Notes: generated from the letters alone by a model not told the origin. 64,000 bases of DNA from CAZMBI01 sp964564675 (GCA_964564675.1 CAZMBI010000010.1:1-64000); one strand, 5' to 3'. Positions 42,105 through 51,480 are shown, numbered from the stretch's first letter. Program-made: numbers and translations.

Positions 42105-42779
42105 ATGGCGCGAACAATCTCAATCATGCGGGTATGTTGGCTGTGCCTCGGGCTCGCCTTGCTTCCGCTTTCCCCGAGCCAGGCGATTTCTACCTCCAAA
42201 ACCTATCGTGAATGCGCCGAAAAGGTGCGCAGCGATCCCCAAGCCGCGTTTGCTCAGTCGGAACAATGGGCGCGTGAAGCCAATACGCCCTCCGCGCAGC
42301 ATTGCTATGCCATGGCGTTGTTCGCCCTCAAGCGTTACGGCGATGCCGCCCGACAACTGGAGAAGCTGAGCCTGATGATGGCTGACGGCAACCTGACGCT
42401 GTGGGCCAATATCCTGCGGCAGGCGGGCCGCGCGTGGGAACTGGGCGGCGACAACAAACGCGCCATCACGGTGCTTACCAAAGCCATCGCCCGCACCGCC
42501 GAGCGCGGCATCTCCGACCCGGTGATGGGACGCGTCGCCGCTGATTTGCTCACGGCGCGCGGTCGCCTGCACGGCAAAGGCGGTCGCGATTTATATGCCA
42601 TTCAGGATCTGGATCATGCCCTCACCCTGCGCCCCGGTCATGAAGAGGCGCTGCTGACGCGGGCGGCCATCTTTATCGCGCGGCGCGATACGCCGCTGGC
42701 ACGCGCCGATCTCAACCGGTTGCTGCAGGACACGCCCAACCACCCCGAGGCCACGCGCCTGCTGAAAAAACTCCGTTGA
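42105..42779 (+). CDS. Secreted TPR protein
   Basis: 224 residues from ATG 42105, preceded by AAGAGCG. It has a signal peptide (WLCLGLALLPLSPSQA) and then TPR-like helical repeats: SAQHCYAMALFALKRYGDAARQLEKL, WELGGDNKRAITVLTKAI and RDLYAIQDLDHALTLRPGHEEAL. Likely periplasmic. Divergent from the SDR gene by 23 nt and convergent with ispE. Specific role unknown. Confidence 0.8.
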   Translation: MARTISIMRVCWLCLGLALLPLSPSQAISTSKTYRECAEKVRSDPQAAFAQSEQWAREANTPSAQHCYAMALFALKRYGDAARQLEKLSLMMADGNLTLWANILRQAGRAWELGGDNKRAITVLTKAIARTAERGISDPVMGRVAADLLTARGRLHGKGGRDLYAIQDLDHALTLRPGHEEALLTRAAIFIARRDTPLARADLNRLLQDTPNHPEATRLLKKLR

Positions 42780-42802
42780 GTGCAAGGTCAGTACAAACGG
42801 AC

Positions 42803-43681
42803 CTATGCCAGAGCCTGTGCCAGACGGGTCGGCATCACCCACCAGTCGGGATGGGTCTGCTCAAAGCCGTAGGCCGCCCGGGCGCAGGCATCCGCGTCAT
42901 CGAACAGGCCGAAACAGGCCGAACCGCTGCCGCACAGCCGCGCCAACCCGCAGCCGAACTGCGTTTCCATCTCCAGCAAAACCTGCATAACCTCAGCGCA
43001 ACAGCTAATGGCGGCGCGTTGCAGATCGTTGCGGGTGCCGCTCAGGCTTTCGATAAACGCCTCTTCGGATGTCAAATCCAGAGCCAGTTCCGGCGTCGGC
43101 CGCGCCTCGTGGCGATAGGCGGCATAGACATCGGCGGTGGCCAGGGATTGCGGCGGCTTCACCAGCAACACCGGACACGCCGGCAGCGTTACATCCAGCG
43201 CGCTGATTTCTTCGCCAACACCCGCCATCATCGCCGGTTTGCCGACCCAGCAGACCGGCAGGTCGGCCCCCAGCGGCAACAACAGCTCAATCGCCCGCGG
43301 AATGGGCAGCATCACGCCCCATTGCGCGCACAACAAGCGCAATACGGTGGCGGCATCGCTGGAACCGCCGCCCAAACCGGCACCGACGGGAATCTGTTTA
43401 TCCAGCGTAATGGCGGCGCCTGCGTCGGTGCCGGCATATGTCTGCAAAATCCGGGCGGCGCGCATGATCAGGTTGTCCTCGCCTGCCGGCACCTCATGTG
43501 CGAACGGGCCGTCAACGGTAAGCGACAGTTCGTCCGCCGGCGTCACCGTGAGCGCATCGCCGAAATCCGTAAACGCCACCAGGCTGTCCAGCAGGTGATA
43601 GCCGTCGTCGCGGGTGCCGGTGATATGCAAGGTCAGATTGAGTTTGGCCGGGGCGGTTGCGGTGAGCATGCCGTAAGGCAT
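42803..43681 (-). CDS. ispE: 4-diphosphocytidyl-2-C-methyl-D-erythritol kinase
   Basis: Phosphorylates CDP-methylerythritol in the MEP isoprenoid pathway. A GHMP kinase of about 292 residues with APAKLNLTLHI near the N-terminus and the ATP loop IPVGAGLGGGSSDAATVLR. The frame reaches back to a TTG at 43705, but ATG 43681 (or 43669) with AGAGG nearby fits better. It follows the TPR gene at 43771, a common alphaproteobacterial neighbour. Confidence 0.94.
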   Translation of the reverse strand: MPYGMLTATAPAKLNLTLHITGTRDDGYHLLDSLVAFTDFGDALTVTPADELSLTVDGPFAHEVPAGEDNLIMRAARILQTYAGTDAGAAITLDKQIPVGAGLGGGSSDAATVLRLLCAQWGVMLPIPRAIELLLPLGADLPVCWVGKPAMMAGVGEEISALDVTLPACPVLLVKPPQSLATADVYAAYRHEARPTPELALDLTSEEAFIESLSGTRNDLQRAAISCCAEVMQVLLEMETQFGCGLARLCGSGSACFGLFDDADACARAAYGFEQTHPDWWVMPTRLAQALA

Positions 43682-43770
43682 AGCCTCTTCTGCCGTCTCA
43701 GACAAGCAAATGCCAGTACGCCGCCGATGTTTTCCGCGACGACCTCCGCCGAACGTGCCGGTGCGGCGGA

Positions 43771-45627
43771 TTAATCGGTCTTCACATTCGACTGATTGAG
43801 GGAGTGGGCAGCGGCCACCGGCGCGGTCTTCGGTCCGTCCGCCTGTTTCACCAGCGCTTCAAACGGTGGCAGGCCCTGCTCCAGCTTAGCGCGGACCGCC
43901 GCTTCATCATCGGGCTCAAACTGCAGGGCACGACGCCACTGGAATTTAGCCTCGATCTGTCGGCCCACGCGCCAATAGGCATCACCGAGATGATCGTTAA
44001 TGGTGGGATCCTGCGGGCTCAGTTCGGCGGCTTCTTCCAGATAGCCCACCGCTTCGTCAAACTCACCCATCACATAATGCGTCCAGCCCATTGAGTCGAT
44101 GATATGCGCATCCACCGGTCGCTGCTCATAGGCCTGCTCGATGTAATCGCGCGCCTGAGACAGATGCTCGCCGCGCACCAGCCAACTATAACCTAGATAG
44201 TTCAGCACGTCCGGCTGGCCCGGCTCCAGTTCCAACGCCTGTTTAAAATCCTGCTCGGCGCGCTCCCACTGGTCGCTGCGCTCGTAACAAATCGCCCGCA
44301 AATACCACAAGCCCCAATGATACGCCTGCACCGTATCCAGCCGGTCAATGGCACGGCTGTAAGCCTCGATAGCCGGCTCAAACTGTTTATTCGAACGGTA
44401 AATATCACCCAGTGTAATCAGCGCCTGGGTATCGTCGGCATCCGTTTCTGCCTGTTTTTTGAGCAGGTGAATTGCTTTGGCTTTCTGACCGAGCGCCTCA
44501 TAATTCAACGCCTGACGTACCAGCCCGCGCCGATAAAAGACCGTACCCGGCTTGATGGACCGATACACTGCCAGCGCACCCTCATAATTTTCCATCTGCT
44601 CAAGCACATTGGCCAGCATCAGCTGCGCCGGAGGCAGATCGTCCCGCAGATAAAGCGCCAGGCGCAGATAAATCAGCGATTCACGCGTCACGTCCTCGCC
44701 GAACAACAGGCTGGCCGTGGTAAACAGCAGTTCGGCCACGCCCTGTTTGGGCGTTTCTACAACCGGGGTAATCGCCATCGGCTCGCGGTTAATATCCGGC
44801 ACCTGCTTCGGCACCAGTTGCGAGGTGGGGTTGTGCTCGGCATACTGAGCATACACAGCTTTGGCTTTTTCCCGATTACCGGCGCGGAGGTGATGATTAC
44901 TCAGCGCCTGCACCAGCCGATAGGGCATGGTCAGCGGATCGTCCACGGCCTTCTGATAATGCGCCAGCGCCACGTCGCGCTCACCGACCATGTCATTCAT
45001 CAGCGCCACCTGATAGTGCATGAAATTCGCCATAAAGCCGGCATGGGTGGTGTTATCCCCCAACGTTACCGTTTCGCCGCCATAGGGCGCGCGGCCAAGC
45101 GCCAGCCATTTGTCCATGGCCGGGCCGATAATCTCCAGCATGCCGGGCGTGCCGGCGGCTTTGTCCAGCAAGGCGGCGGCCTTTTCATAACCTCCCTGCT
45201 TGACGGCATGGGTGATGGACACCATCAACGCCAGCGAGTCGCTGCGTTCGCTTTGCATCACGCGTTCGGCCACCTCGGCGGCTTTTTCTGTACGTCCGGC
45301 GGCAACCAGCGTGCGCAACGCATGCCGCAGCAGCAGAATATCATCGGGTGCGCGCTCAAGCAACGCAATCATATGCTCGGCAGAAACATCAAAGGCATTT
45401 TGGGATTCCGCAAAGCGGCTGGCCAGGTAATATCCGGTTGTGCTGGAGCCGCGATAACCGCTGTAATCGACCTCACCGGTCACCGCCGAAATCAGGCGCG
45501 GCTTCATGTCCTGCCCGTGCCCGTCTAACGAAAGGGAGACCCCAAGCCATGCCCCGGCCCCGAAACCGGCCACCGCCAGCGCCAGCACGAGACGCCAGGT
45601 ACGCAAAGAATAACATGTTAGATTCAT
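43771..45627 (-). CDS. Membrane-anchored TPR protein, 618 aa
   Basis: An N-terminal membrane helix or signal anchor (LVLALAVAGFGAGAWLGVSL, about 13-32), then tetratricopeptide-like repeats along the rest. The clearest run is about 345-600: GDIYRSNKQFEPAIEAYSRAI, ERAEQDFKQALELEPGQPDVLNYLGYS, DEAVGYLEEAAELSPQDPTINDHLGDAYWR. The array probably faces the periplasm and serves as a protein-protein scaffold. Families of this kind precede ispE in other alphaproteobacteria. Partner unknown. Confidence 0.85.
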   Translation of the reverse strand: MNLTCYSLRTWRLVLALAVAGFGAGAWLGVSLSLDGHGQDMKPRLISAVTGEVDYSGYRGSSTTGYYLASRFAESQNAFDVSAEHMIALLERAPDDILLLRHALRTLVAAGRTEKAAEVAERVMQSERSDSLALMVSITHAVKQGGYEKAAALLDKAAGTPGMLEIIGPAMDKWLALGRAPYGGETVTLGDNTTHAGFMANFMHYQVALMNDMVGERDVALAHYQKAVDDPLTMPYRLVQALSNHHLRAGNREKAKAVYAQYAEHNPTSQLVPKQVPDINREPMAITPVVETPKQGVAELLFTTASLLFGEDVTRESLIYLRLALYLRDDLPPAQLMLANVLEQMENYEGALAVYRSIKPGTVFYRRGLVRQALNYEALGQKAKAIHLLKKQAETDADDTQALITLGDIYRSNKQFEPAIEAYSRAIDRLDTVQAYHWGLWYLRAICYERSDQWERAEQDFKQALELEPGQPDVLNYLGYSWLVRGEHLSQARDYIEQAYEQRPVDAHIIDSMGWTHYVMGEFDEAVGYLEEAAELSPQDPTINDHLGDAYWRVGRQIEAKFQWRRALQFEPDDEAAVRAKLEQGLPPFEALVKQADGPKTAPVAAAHSLNQSNVKTD

Positions 45628-45718
45628 CGAAATAATGCTTGCCTCCTAGCATAATTTAACTAATATCCCGATGTTTTCCAACCACTATTGTGTCGTTTTT
45701 TAAACGTATGAGGATGCA

Positions 45719-45904
45719 ATGAGCAGTAAGAATAATCCCGAAATGCGCGGCAAGCTAACGGAATTGCGTAAATTTAATGGCAAAGTCGTGAAACCGGTGC
45801 TGTATATCAATGGCAGCAAACGCTACATGGCCGGCATGTTTGAGGACGGGGAATTCGCCATTGACCCGCGGTCGGGCTTTCCGGTACCTTACAAACAAAT
45901 TTAG
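45719..45904 (+). CDS. Small unknown protein, 61 aa
   Basis: Basic and hydrophilic, no signal or membrane helix. A strong ribosome site (GAGG six nt before ATG) and non-repetitive composition with FNGKVVKPVLYINGSKRYMAGMFEDG, suggesting a small beta-rich fold, support a real gene. Its TAG stop overlaps the GTG start of the next small ORF (TAGTG), which suggests coupling. No family recognised. Confidence 0.65.
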   Translation: MSSKNNPEMRGKLTELRKFNGKVVKPVLYINGSKRYMAGMFEDGEFAIDPRSGFPVPYKQI

Positions 45905-46122
45905 TGGATTTTGATTTTAAACGATTTATTGCCATTTTTCTGGCCATATCGCTGCTTTCCACCTGTCACGGGAAACCGCGCCCCGAAGGCCGGTGGGAAC
46001 GCGTGTGGACGAAGTTCGATCATTATACCGACGACGACTCGCAAGAAAAAGAACCGGGCCTGCCGCTGGAGCCGGGCAGGCCTTGTGTCAGTTCCGAAGT
46101 GGGCGAACCCGGTTGTGATTAA
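45904..46122 (+). CDS. Small exported or lipid-anchored protein, 72 aa
   Basis: GTG start overlapping the previous stop. The N-terminus has a signal-like stretch (FKRFIAIFLAISLLSTCHG) with a possible but poor lipobox (LSTC; Thr at -1 is unusual). The rest is short, charged and Pro-rich with two Cys near the end. No family recognised. It reads as the second gene of a two-gene unit before gltA. Confidence 0.5.
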   Translation: MDFDFKRFIAIFLAISLLSTCHGKPRPEGRWERVWTKFDHYTDDDSQEKEPGLPLEPGRPCVSSEVGEPGCD

Positions 46123-46278
46123 TCCTGTTTACCAGCGGGCCAGGCGCGCCTGTTAAAGACACGGCGCACGTTCCGGCTGTGTTGACCTGTCCCCAGCCCG
46201 CCGATCGATTGACGACACACCCCGAAACAGCTATGTTGCTATGCATCTAAAATAATAACATCTTGTCTGGGAGTACTT

Positions 46279-47703
46279 ATGGCTAAAACATCCTCGACGT
46301 CCTCGTCATCCACGCAGAAAACCCATGCCACGGACGCCAGCGGTCTGAAAAAAATACCCAAGCCGATGATCATGGTGCGCGATAACACCGTACGCGAGAA
46401 AACGCCCGGCGACCCCGACAAGGCCACCCTGTCGATCGGCGCGGACACTACAGTCGACCTGCCGATTTACCAGGGTGTTGAAGGCCCGTCGGTGATCGAC
46501 GTCACCGGCCTGTATAAGAATACCGGTTATTTCACCTACGACCCCGGTTTTTTATCCACCGCCTCCTGCGATTCGGAAATCACCTATATCGACGGCGACA
46601 AGGGTATCCTGCGCTATCGCGGGTATGATATCGACGAACTGGCCAAGAAAAGCGATTTTCTCGAAGTCTGCTTTTTGCTGCTGCATGGCGATTTGCCCAA
46701 CAAGGCGCAGAAGGAGTGGTTTGAATACCGCATGCATCACCGCACCATGGTGCACGAGCAGATTAATTTCATGTTCCGTGGCTTTCCGCGGCGTTCGCAC
46801 CCGATGGCCATCATGGTCGGCGCGGTTGCCTCGCTATCGGCCTTCTACCACGACAGTTTAGATATGCACAACCCAGAAGAAAGGGAGCTGGCGGCATTCC
46901 GCATGATTGCTAAAATGCCAACACTGGCGGCGATGTGCTATAAATACTCCATCGGCCAGCCCTTCATTTATCCCGATAATGATTTAAGCTTCGCCGAGAA
47001 TTTTTTATATATGTGTTTCGCCACGCCGTGCGAAAGCTACGAAATCAACCCGGTGCTAGCCGATGCCATGGATAAGATTTTCATCCTCCATGCCGATCAT
47101 GAGCAAAATGCCTCGACCTCAACCATACGGCTAGCCGGTTCATCCGGCGCCAATCCGTTCGCCTGTATCGGCGCGGGCATCGCCTCGCTGTGGGGCCCGG
47201 CGCATGGCGGCGCCAACGAAGCGGTAATCAACATGCTGCAGGAAATCGGCGACGTCAAAAATATCCCGGAATTTATCCGCCGCGCCAAAGACAAGGACGA
47301 TCCGTTCCGCCTCATGGGTTTTGGTCACCGCGTGTATAAAAATTATGACCCGCGCGCGGCGGTGCTGCGTGAATCCTGCCACGACGTGCTGGCCGAGCTC
47401 GGTCAGGAAGATGAGCCGCTGTTGAAAATCGCCCTGGAGCTGGAGCGCATCGCCCTTGAAGATGACTATTTCATCAAGCGCAAGCTGTATCCCAATGTCG
47501 ATTTTTATTCGGGCATTATCTACCGGGCGATGGGCATTCCCAACTCGTTGTTCACCGTGCTGTTCGCCGTGGCCCGCACCGCCGGCTGGGTGGCGCAGTG
47601 GAAGGAGATGATCGAAGACCCCGACATGAAGATCGGTCGCCCGCGCCAGCTTTTCATCGGGCCGACGCCGCGCAAATATGTCCCCATGTCGAAACGGAAA
47701 TAG
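46279..47703 (+). CDS. gltA: Citrate synthase
   Basis: Condenses acetyl-CoA with oxaloacetate, entry to the TCA cycle. 474 residues with YIDGDKGILRYRGYDIDELA, HADHEQNASTSTIR (catalytic His), GPAHGGANEA, MGFGHRVYKNYDPRA (catalytic His) and the catalytic Asp in YPNVDFYSG: the hexameric Gram-negative type. A Ser/Thr-rich N-terminal extension of about 40 residues (MAKTSSTSSSST...) goes beyond the usual start, although GGGAG five nt before ATG 46279 supports it. Single gene followed 5 nt later by yggT. Confidence 0.96.
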   Translation: MAKTSSTSSSSTQKTHATDASGLKKIPKPMIMVRDNTVREKTPGDPDKATLSIGADTTVDLPIYQGVEGPSVIDVTGLYKNTGYFTYDPGFLSTASCDSEITYIDGDKGILRYRGYDIDELAKKSDFLEVCFLLLHGDLPNKAQKEWFEYRMHHRTMVHEQINFMFRGFPRRSHPMAIMVGAVASLSAFYHDSLDMHNPEERELAAFRMIAKMPTLAAMCYKYSIGQPFIYPDNDLSFAENFLYMCFATPCESYEINPVLADAMDKIFILHADHEQNASTSTIRLAGSSGANPFACIGAGIASLWGPAHGGANEAVINMLQEIGDVKNIPEFIRRAKDKDDPFRLMGFGHRVYKNYDPRAAVLRESCHDVLAELGQEDEPLLKIALELERIALEDDYFIKRKLYPNVDFYSGIIYRAMGIPNSLFTVLFAVARTAGWVAQWKEMIEDPDMKIGRPRQLFIGPTPRKYVPMSKRK

Positions 47704-47708
47704 TCGTC

Positions 47709-48008
47709 ATGCTCAACCCGTTTATCGAGCTCATCGCAAGCCTGCTACAGCTGTATAATCTTGCGATTTTTATCTGGATCATCCTTGGGCTTTTAATCCA
47801 TTTCGACGTGGTGAACCGCTATAACCGCTTTATCCAAATCGTTAAAGACACGCTGGATAAAATCATCGAGCCGGCCTTAATGCCGATCCGCCGGCTATTA
47901 CACCGCCTGTTCGGGCCGATGGGCGGGCTCGATCTGTCGCCGATTATTCTGATTTTGCTGATTCAGTTTGTGCAAAACGCGCTGTACAGCTGGTTCTGGA
48001 ATTTATAG
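47709..48008 (+). CDS. YggT family membrane protein
   Basis: 99 residues from ATG 47709, with two membrane helices (YNLAIFIWIILGLLIHF and LSPIILILLIQFVQNALYSWF) and the family-typical segment IIEPALMPIRRLLH between them. YggT proteins are small inner-membrane proteins linked to osmotic tolerance and, in some bacteria, division-site factors; the role here is unknown. Probably cotranscribed with gltA. Its 3' end overlaps a small convergent ORF by 6 nt. Confidence 0.88.
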   Translation: MLNPFIELIASLLQLYNLAIFIWIILGLLIHFDVVNRYNRFIQIVKDTLDKIIEPALMPIRRLLHRLFGPMGGLDLSPIILILLIQFVQNALYSWFWNL

Positions 48009-48125
48009 CACAACCAGGCAGGCGCATAGTGTCACCGCGCCGGTCAGCCACATGGTCAACCGGGTAACACGTTGCCGTTTTTGGGAAATAGTGAGCGACT
48101 TGGGGCCTTGCTTGCGATTGGTCAT
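48003..48125 (-). CDS. Small single-helix membrane protein, 40 aa
   Basis: Read from ATG 48125 with a strong ribosome site AAAGGAT nine nt upstream: a basic N-terminal half (NRKQGPKSLTISQKRQRVTR) and one membrane helix (MWLTGAVTLCACLVVL) at the very end. Arg/Lys before the helix predicts a cytoplasmic N-terminus. Small, convergent with yggT, unknown family. Confidence 0.5.
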   Translation of the reverse strand: MTNRKQGPKSLTISQKRQRVTRLTMWLTGAVTLCACLVVL

Positions 48126-48215
48126 GGTATCTATCCTTTTTTTCCTACTATAAGGATAAACAGTTACGGTTTTATTAATCTCAAGAGTGGGCATGCCACA
48201 CGCCATGTATCCCGC

Positions 48216-48875
48216 TCATCGCACCATCCCGTTTTCGATGTAATAGCGCCGGTCCATCTTGCCGGCGAGCTCCTGATTATGCGTGGCAATCAGGGCCGCC
48301 GCACCATGCGCTTTGACGGTGCCCACAATCAGGTCAAACACTTCCTGCGCCAGTTCGGCATCAAGATTACCGGTGGGCTCGTCCGCCAGCAGCAGCACGG
48401 GATCGTTGATTAAGGCGCGTGCCACCGCCACGCGCTGCTGTTCGCCACCGGAAAGCTCCGCCGGACGATGCGCCAACCGGTGCGCCAGGCCAACCTGTTC
48501 CAGCAGCGCCCTAGCTTTTTCCCGCTGCGGCTTACCCGCCAGCCATTGCGGCATCATCACATTGTCGAGCACAGTAAATTCCGGCAGCAGATGGTGAAAC
48601 TGATAAACAAACCCCAGCTTCCGGTTACGCAGGGCGGTGCGCGTGCGGTCGCTGAGCCCGGCGGCCGCGATATCCTCTAAATAGACCTCGCCGCTATCCG
48701 GCAGATCAAGCAGCCCGGCGATATGCAGCAGCGTCGATTTGCCCGAACCGCTGGGGCCGACCAGCGCGCCGGTTTCACCCGCCAGCAAACTCAGCGAGGC
48801 GCCCTTAAGCACCTCCACATTAAGCCCGCCCTGGCGGTAGGTTTTGGTGATACCGGATAGAAACAGAATGGTCAT
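48216..48875 (-). CDS. lolD: Lipoprotein-releasing system ATP-binding protein
   Basis: 219 residues: Walker A ALVGPSGSGKSTLLH, FHHLLPEFTVLDNVMMP (typical of LolD/MacB), signature ELSGGEQQRVAVARAL, Walker B VLLLADEPTGNLD and a His switch ATHNQEL. Powers release of outer-membrane lipoproteins with LolC/E. 56 nt downstream of lolC, whose gap holds a short TAACGGC repeat. Confidence 0.95.
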   Translation of the reverse strand: MTILFLSGITKTYRQGGLNVEVLKGASLSLLAGETGALVGPSGSGKSTLLHIAGLLDLPDSGEVYLEDIAAAGLSDRTRTALRNRKLGFVYQFHHLLPEFTVLDNVMMPQWLAGKPQREKARALLEQVGLAHRLAHRPAELSGGEQQRVAVARALINDPVLLLADEPTGNLDAELAQEVFDLIVGTVKAHGAAALIATHNQELAGKMDRRYYIENGMVR

Positions 48876-48931
48876 ATATTCCCTTATTTCCTGCTACTGC
48901 GAGCCCTTTGCCCGCCGTTAACGGCTAACGG

Positions 48932-50185
48932 CTATTCATACCGCAGCGCCTCCGACGGGTTGAGACTGGCCGCCCGCCAGGCTGGATAGAGCGTCGCCAG
49001 AAACGACAAGCCGATCGCCAGCATCACAATCACCGCCACTTCCGCCGGATCGGTCTGCGTCGGCAGGGTGGAGAGGAAATAAATATCCTCGACCAGCACT
49101 TCCTGACCGGTGACGGCCTCAACTGCCTGCCTGACACGCTCCAGATTAGCCGCCGCCAGCAACCCCAGCACCAGCCCCAGCGCGGTGCCGATCAGCCCGA
49201 TCCATGTCCCGCTTAAACAAAATACCGTCATAATGGTTTTGCGGGTAGCGCCCAGCGTGCGCAGAATCGCGATATCGGCGCCTTTGTCCTGCACCAGCAT
49301 AATCAGACTGGAAATAATATTAAACGCCGCCACCAGTACGATCAGCGCTAAAATCACCACCATAACGTTGCGCTGAATGGTTAGCGCCTGAAACAGGCTG
49401 GCATTTTTGCGCTGCCAGTTTTCCACCGCCAGATCGCCCCCGAGTTGGCGTTGCAGTTGCTGCGTCACGGCGGCGGTCTGCCTGTCTTCGGTCAGCATCA
49501 CATCCAGCCGCTGAAAGGCGTTATCATACCGGAAAAATACCTGCGCCTGCTCATATGGCATGAGCACCAGGCTGCTGTCATACAGATGCATCCCCAGCGA
49601 CAGCGTGCCGACCACGGGATAGGCTTTCACCCGCGGCACCATGCCGGCAATCGTCGCCCGTCCCTGAGGAGAAATCAGAGTGATGGCCTCGCCCTGCTCC
49701 AGCCGCAGGCTTTCCGCCAGCCGATCACCCAGGATGACGCCTTCGCCGGCGGTCAACGACGTCAGCTGCGATGTCTTCAGCGCCTGCGTAATATCCGGCA
49801 TATCGCCGCGCCTGAGCGCATCGGCGGGTATCGCCATCACCTGCGCGCCCTGCCCCGCGCCTTCATGAGTGGCCATCACCTGCCCGGTGATTTTCGGCAC
49901 CGCGGCCTTGACGCCTTCGACGGCCCGCACCGTCTGCAGCACCGGATCATCCCCGGCGATACGCCCATCGCGGTGATAGACCGAAATATGCCCGCCCAGC
50001 CCGATAAAGCGGGCCGTCATCTCCCCGCGGATGCCGTTCATCAATGACGTCACCAGAATCAGCGTCGCCACGCCGAGCATGATACCGATTACGGAAAATG
50101 CCGTAACCACCGAGACAAAGCCTTCACGGCGCACCGGCCGCAGATACGCCCAGGCCAGCTTGCGTTCGATGGTGGTAATGGCCAT
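48932..50185 (-). CDS. lolC: Lipoprotein-releasing system permease (LolC/LolE family)
   Basis: 417 residues: N-terminal ERKLAWAYLRPVRREGFVSVV, first membrane helix (about 24-45), a MacB-type periplasmic domain, and three C-terminal helices (about 275-300, 315-345, 380-400) with SSLIMLVQDKGADIAILRTLGAT. Only one LolC/E gene is present, so it may act as a homodimer (LolF style) with LolD; a second gene elsewhere cannot be excluded. It follows proS by 5 nt. Confidence 0.93.
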   Translation of the reverse strand: MAITTIERKLAWAYLRPVRREGFVSVVTAFSVIGIMLGVATLILVTSLMNGIRGEMTARFIGLGGHISVYHRDGRIAGDDPVLQTVRAVEGVKAAVPKITGQVMATHEGAGQGAQVMAIPADALRRGDMPDITQALKTSQLTSLTAGEGVILGDRLAESLRLEQGEAITLISPQGRATIAGMVPRVKAYPVVGTLSLGMHLYDSSLVLMPYEQAQVFFRYDNAFQRLDVMLTEDRQTAAVTQQLQRQLGGDLAVENWQRKNASLFQALTIQRNVMVVILALIVLVAAFNIISSLIMLVQDKGADIAILRTLGATRKTIMTVFCLSGTWIGLIGTALGLVLGLLAAANLERVRQAVEAVTGQEVLVEDIYFLSTLPTQTDPAEVAVIVMLAIGLSFLATLYPAWRAASLNPSEALRYE

Positions 50186-50190
50186 GCCGG

Positions 50191-51480
50191 CTATTCCGTC
50201 AAGCGATTGAGTACATCAGTAAAGGACAGCGCTTCCTTGTGGCCACTTAAGCGCGATTTCAGCTCGACCTTGCCTTCGGCCGCACCCTTGGGCCCCACCG
50301 TCACCTGCCAGGGAAGGCCGATCAGGTCCATCCCGGCGAATTTGGCACCGCCGCGCTGATCGGTGTCATCATACAGCACCTCCACCCCGGCAGCCATCAG
50401 CGCCGCATACAAATCATTCGCCATACGCGCGCAGACATCGTCATCGGTGCGCAAATTCAGCAGCCCGACCTTAAACGGCGCCACCGCCTCCGGCCAGACA
50501 ATGCCGTATTCGTCGTGATAGGCCTCGATAATGGCGCCCACGAGTCGCGACACGCCGATGCCATAGGTGCCCATTTCCACGCGCACATTCTCGCCCTGGA
50601 CATCATTGACCGCCACTTGCATGGGATCGGTATATTTACGCCCGAGCAGGAAAATATGCCCCACTTCAATGCCGCGCGCAGTGCACAGCCGCTCCGGCGG
50701 CACGGGGCAGGTCTCGGAGTCGTGCCATTCATCGGCAGCAGCATACAGCGCGCGCATTTCCGCGCTGTCCATGCTGATAAGGCCGCGGCGGATATCGTCA
50801 AATGCCTGATCGTAATAGACCTGGCTTTCGCCGGTGTCAGCGAGTACCTGAAATTCATGGCTCAGGCTGCCGCCGATCGCCCCGCTGTCGGCAGAGACCG
50901 CGATCGCCGTCAGGCCCAGCCGTTTAAAGATGGCGTGATAGCAATCATACATCTTAGCATATTCGGCTTTGGCGTCTTCCGGCGACAGGTGAAACGAATA
51001 GCCATCTTTCATAAAAAATTCGCGGGCGCGCATGACCCCGAAACGCGGGCGCACCTCGTCGCGGAACTTCCATTGCATCTGATACAGGTTCAGCGGCAGC
51101 GATTTATAGCTTTTCACGAAGCGGCGGAACAGATCGATCACCATCTCTTCGCAGGTCGGGCTATACAGCAACTCCCGTTCGGCGCGATCGTGAAAACGCA
51201 ACAGTTCTTCGCCCATCGTGTCGTAGCGGCCGGATTCCTTCCAGCGCTCGGCCGGCTGCAGAGTTGGCATCAGCAGACGGACGCAGCCGACTTTGTCAAG
51301 CTCGTCGGCGACAATCGCTTCGATCTTGTCAAGCACGCGCAGCCCTAGCGGCAGCCAGCTATAAATCCCGGCGGCCTCCTGCGCGATCATCCCGGCGCGC
51401 AGCATCAACCGGTGCGAGACGATCTGCGCCTCGGCGGGCGTTTCTTTAAGTAGCGGCAAAAAATAACGGGACAGGCGCAT
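50191..51480 (-). CDS. proS: Prolyl-tRNA synthetase, short alphaproteobacterial type
   Basis: 429 residues. Class II motifs: SYFLPLLKETPAEAQIVSHRLMLRAGMI at the N-terminus, YSPTCEEMVIDLFR and FRDEVRPRFGVMRAREFFMKD (motif 2), and MGTYGIGVSRLVGAIIE (motif 3), followed by a C-terminal anticodon-binding domain. The roughly 180-residue INS editing domain of E. coli ProS is missing, which is normal for this class. In the proS-lolC-lolD operon. Confidence 0.96.
   Translation of the reverse strand: MRLSRYFLPLLKETPAEAQIVSHRLMLRAGMIAQEAAGIYSWLPLGLRVLDKIEAIVADELDKVGCVRLLMPTLQPAERWKESGRYDTMGEELLRFHDRAERELLYSPTCEEMVIDLFRRFVKSYKSLPLNLYQMQWKFRDEVRPRFGVMRAREFFMKDGYSFHLSPEDAKAEYAKMYDCYHAIFKRLGLTAIAVSADSGAIGGSLSHEFQVLADTGESQVYYDQAFDDIRRGLISMDSAEMRALYAAADEWHDSETCPVPPERLCTARGIEVGHIFLLGRKYTDPMQVAVNDVQGENVRVEMGTYGIGVSRLVGAIIEAYHDEYGIVWPEAVAPFKVGLLNLRTDDDVCARMANDLYAALMAAGVEVLYDDTDQRGGAKFAGMDLIGLPWQVTVGPKGAAEGKVELKSRLSGHKEALSFTDVLNRLTE

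Noticed and set aside
42776..43774. 332-codon plus-strand open frame
   Set aside because: Antisense to ispE, whose kinase motifs are clear; composition is Arg/Gln/His-rich shadow coding.
44317..45528. 403-codon plus-strand open frame
   Set aside because: Antisense to the 618-aa TPR protein; its translation is rich in His, Arg and Gln as expected from the complement of a GC-rich gene.
50515..51348. 277-codon plus-strand open frame
   Set aside because: Antisense to proS.
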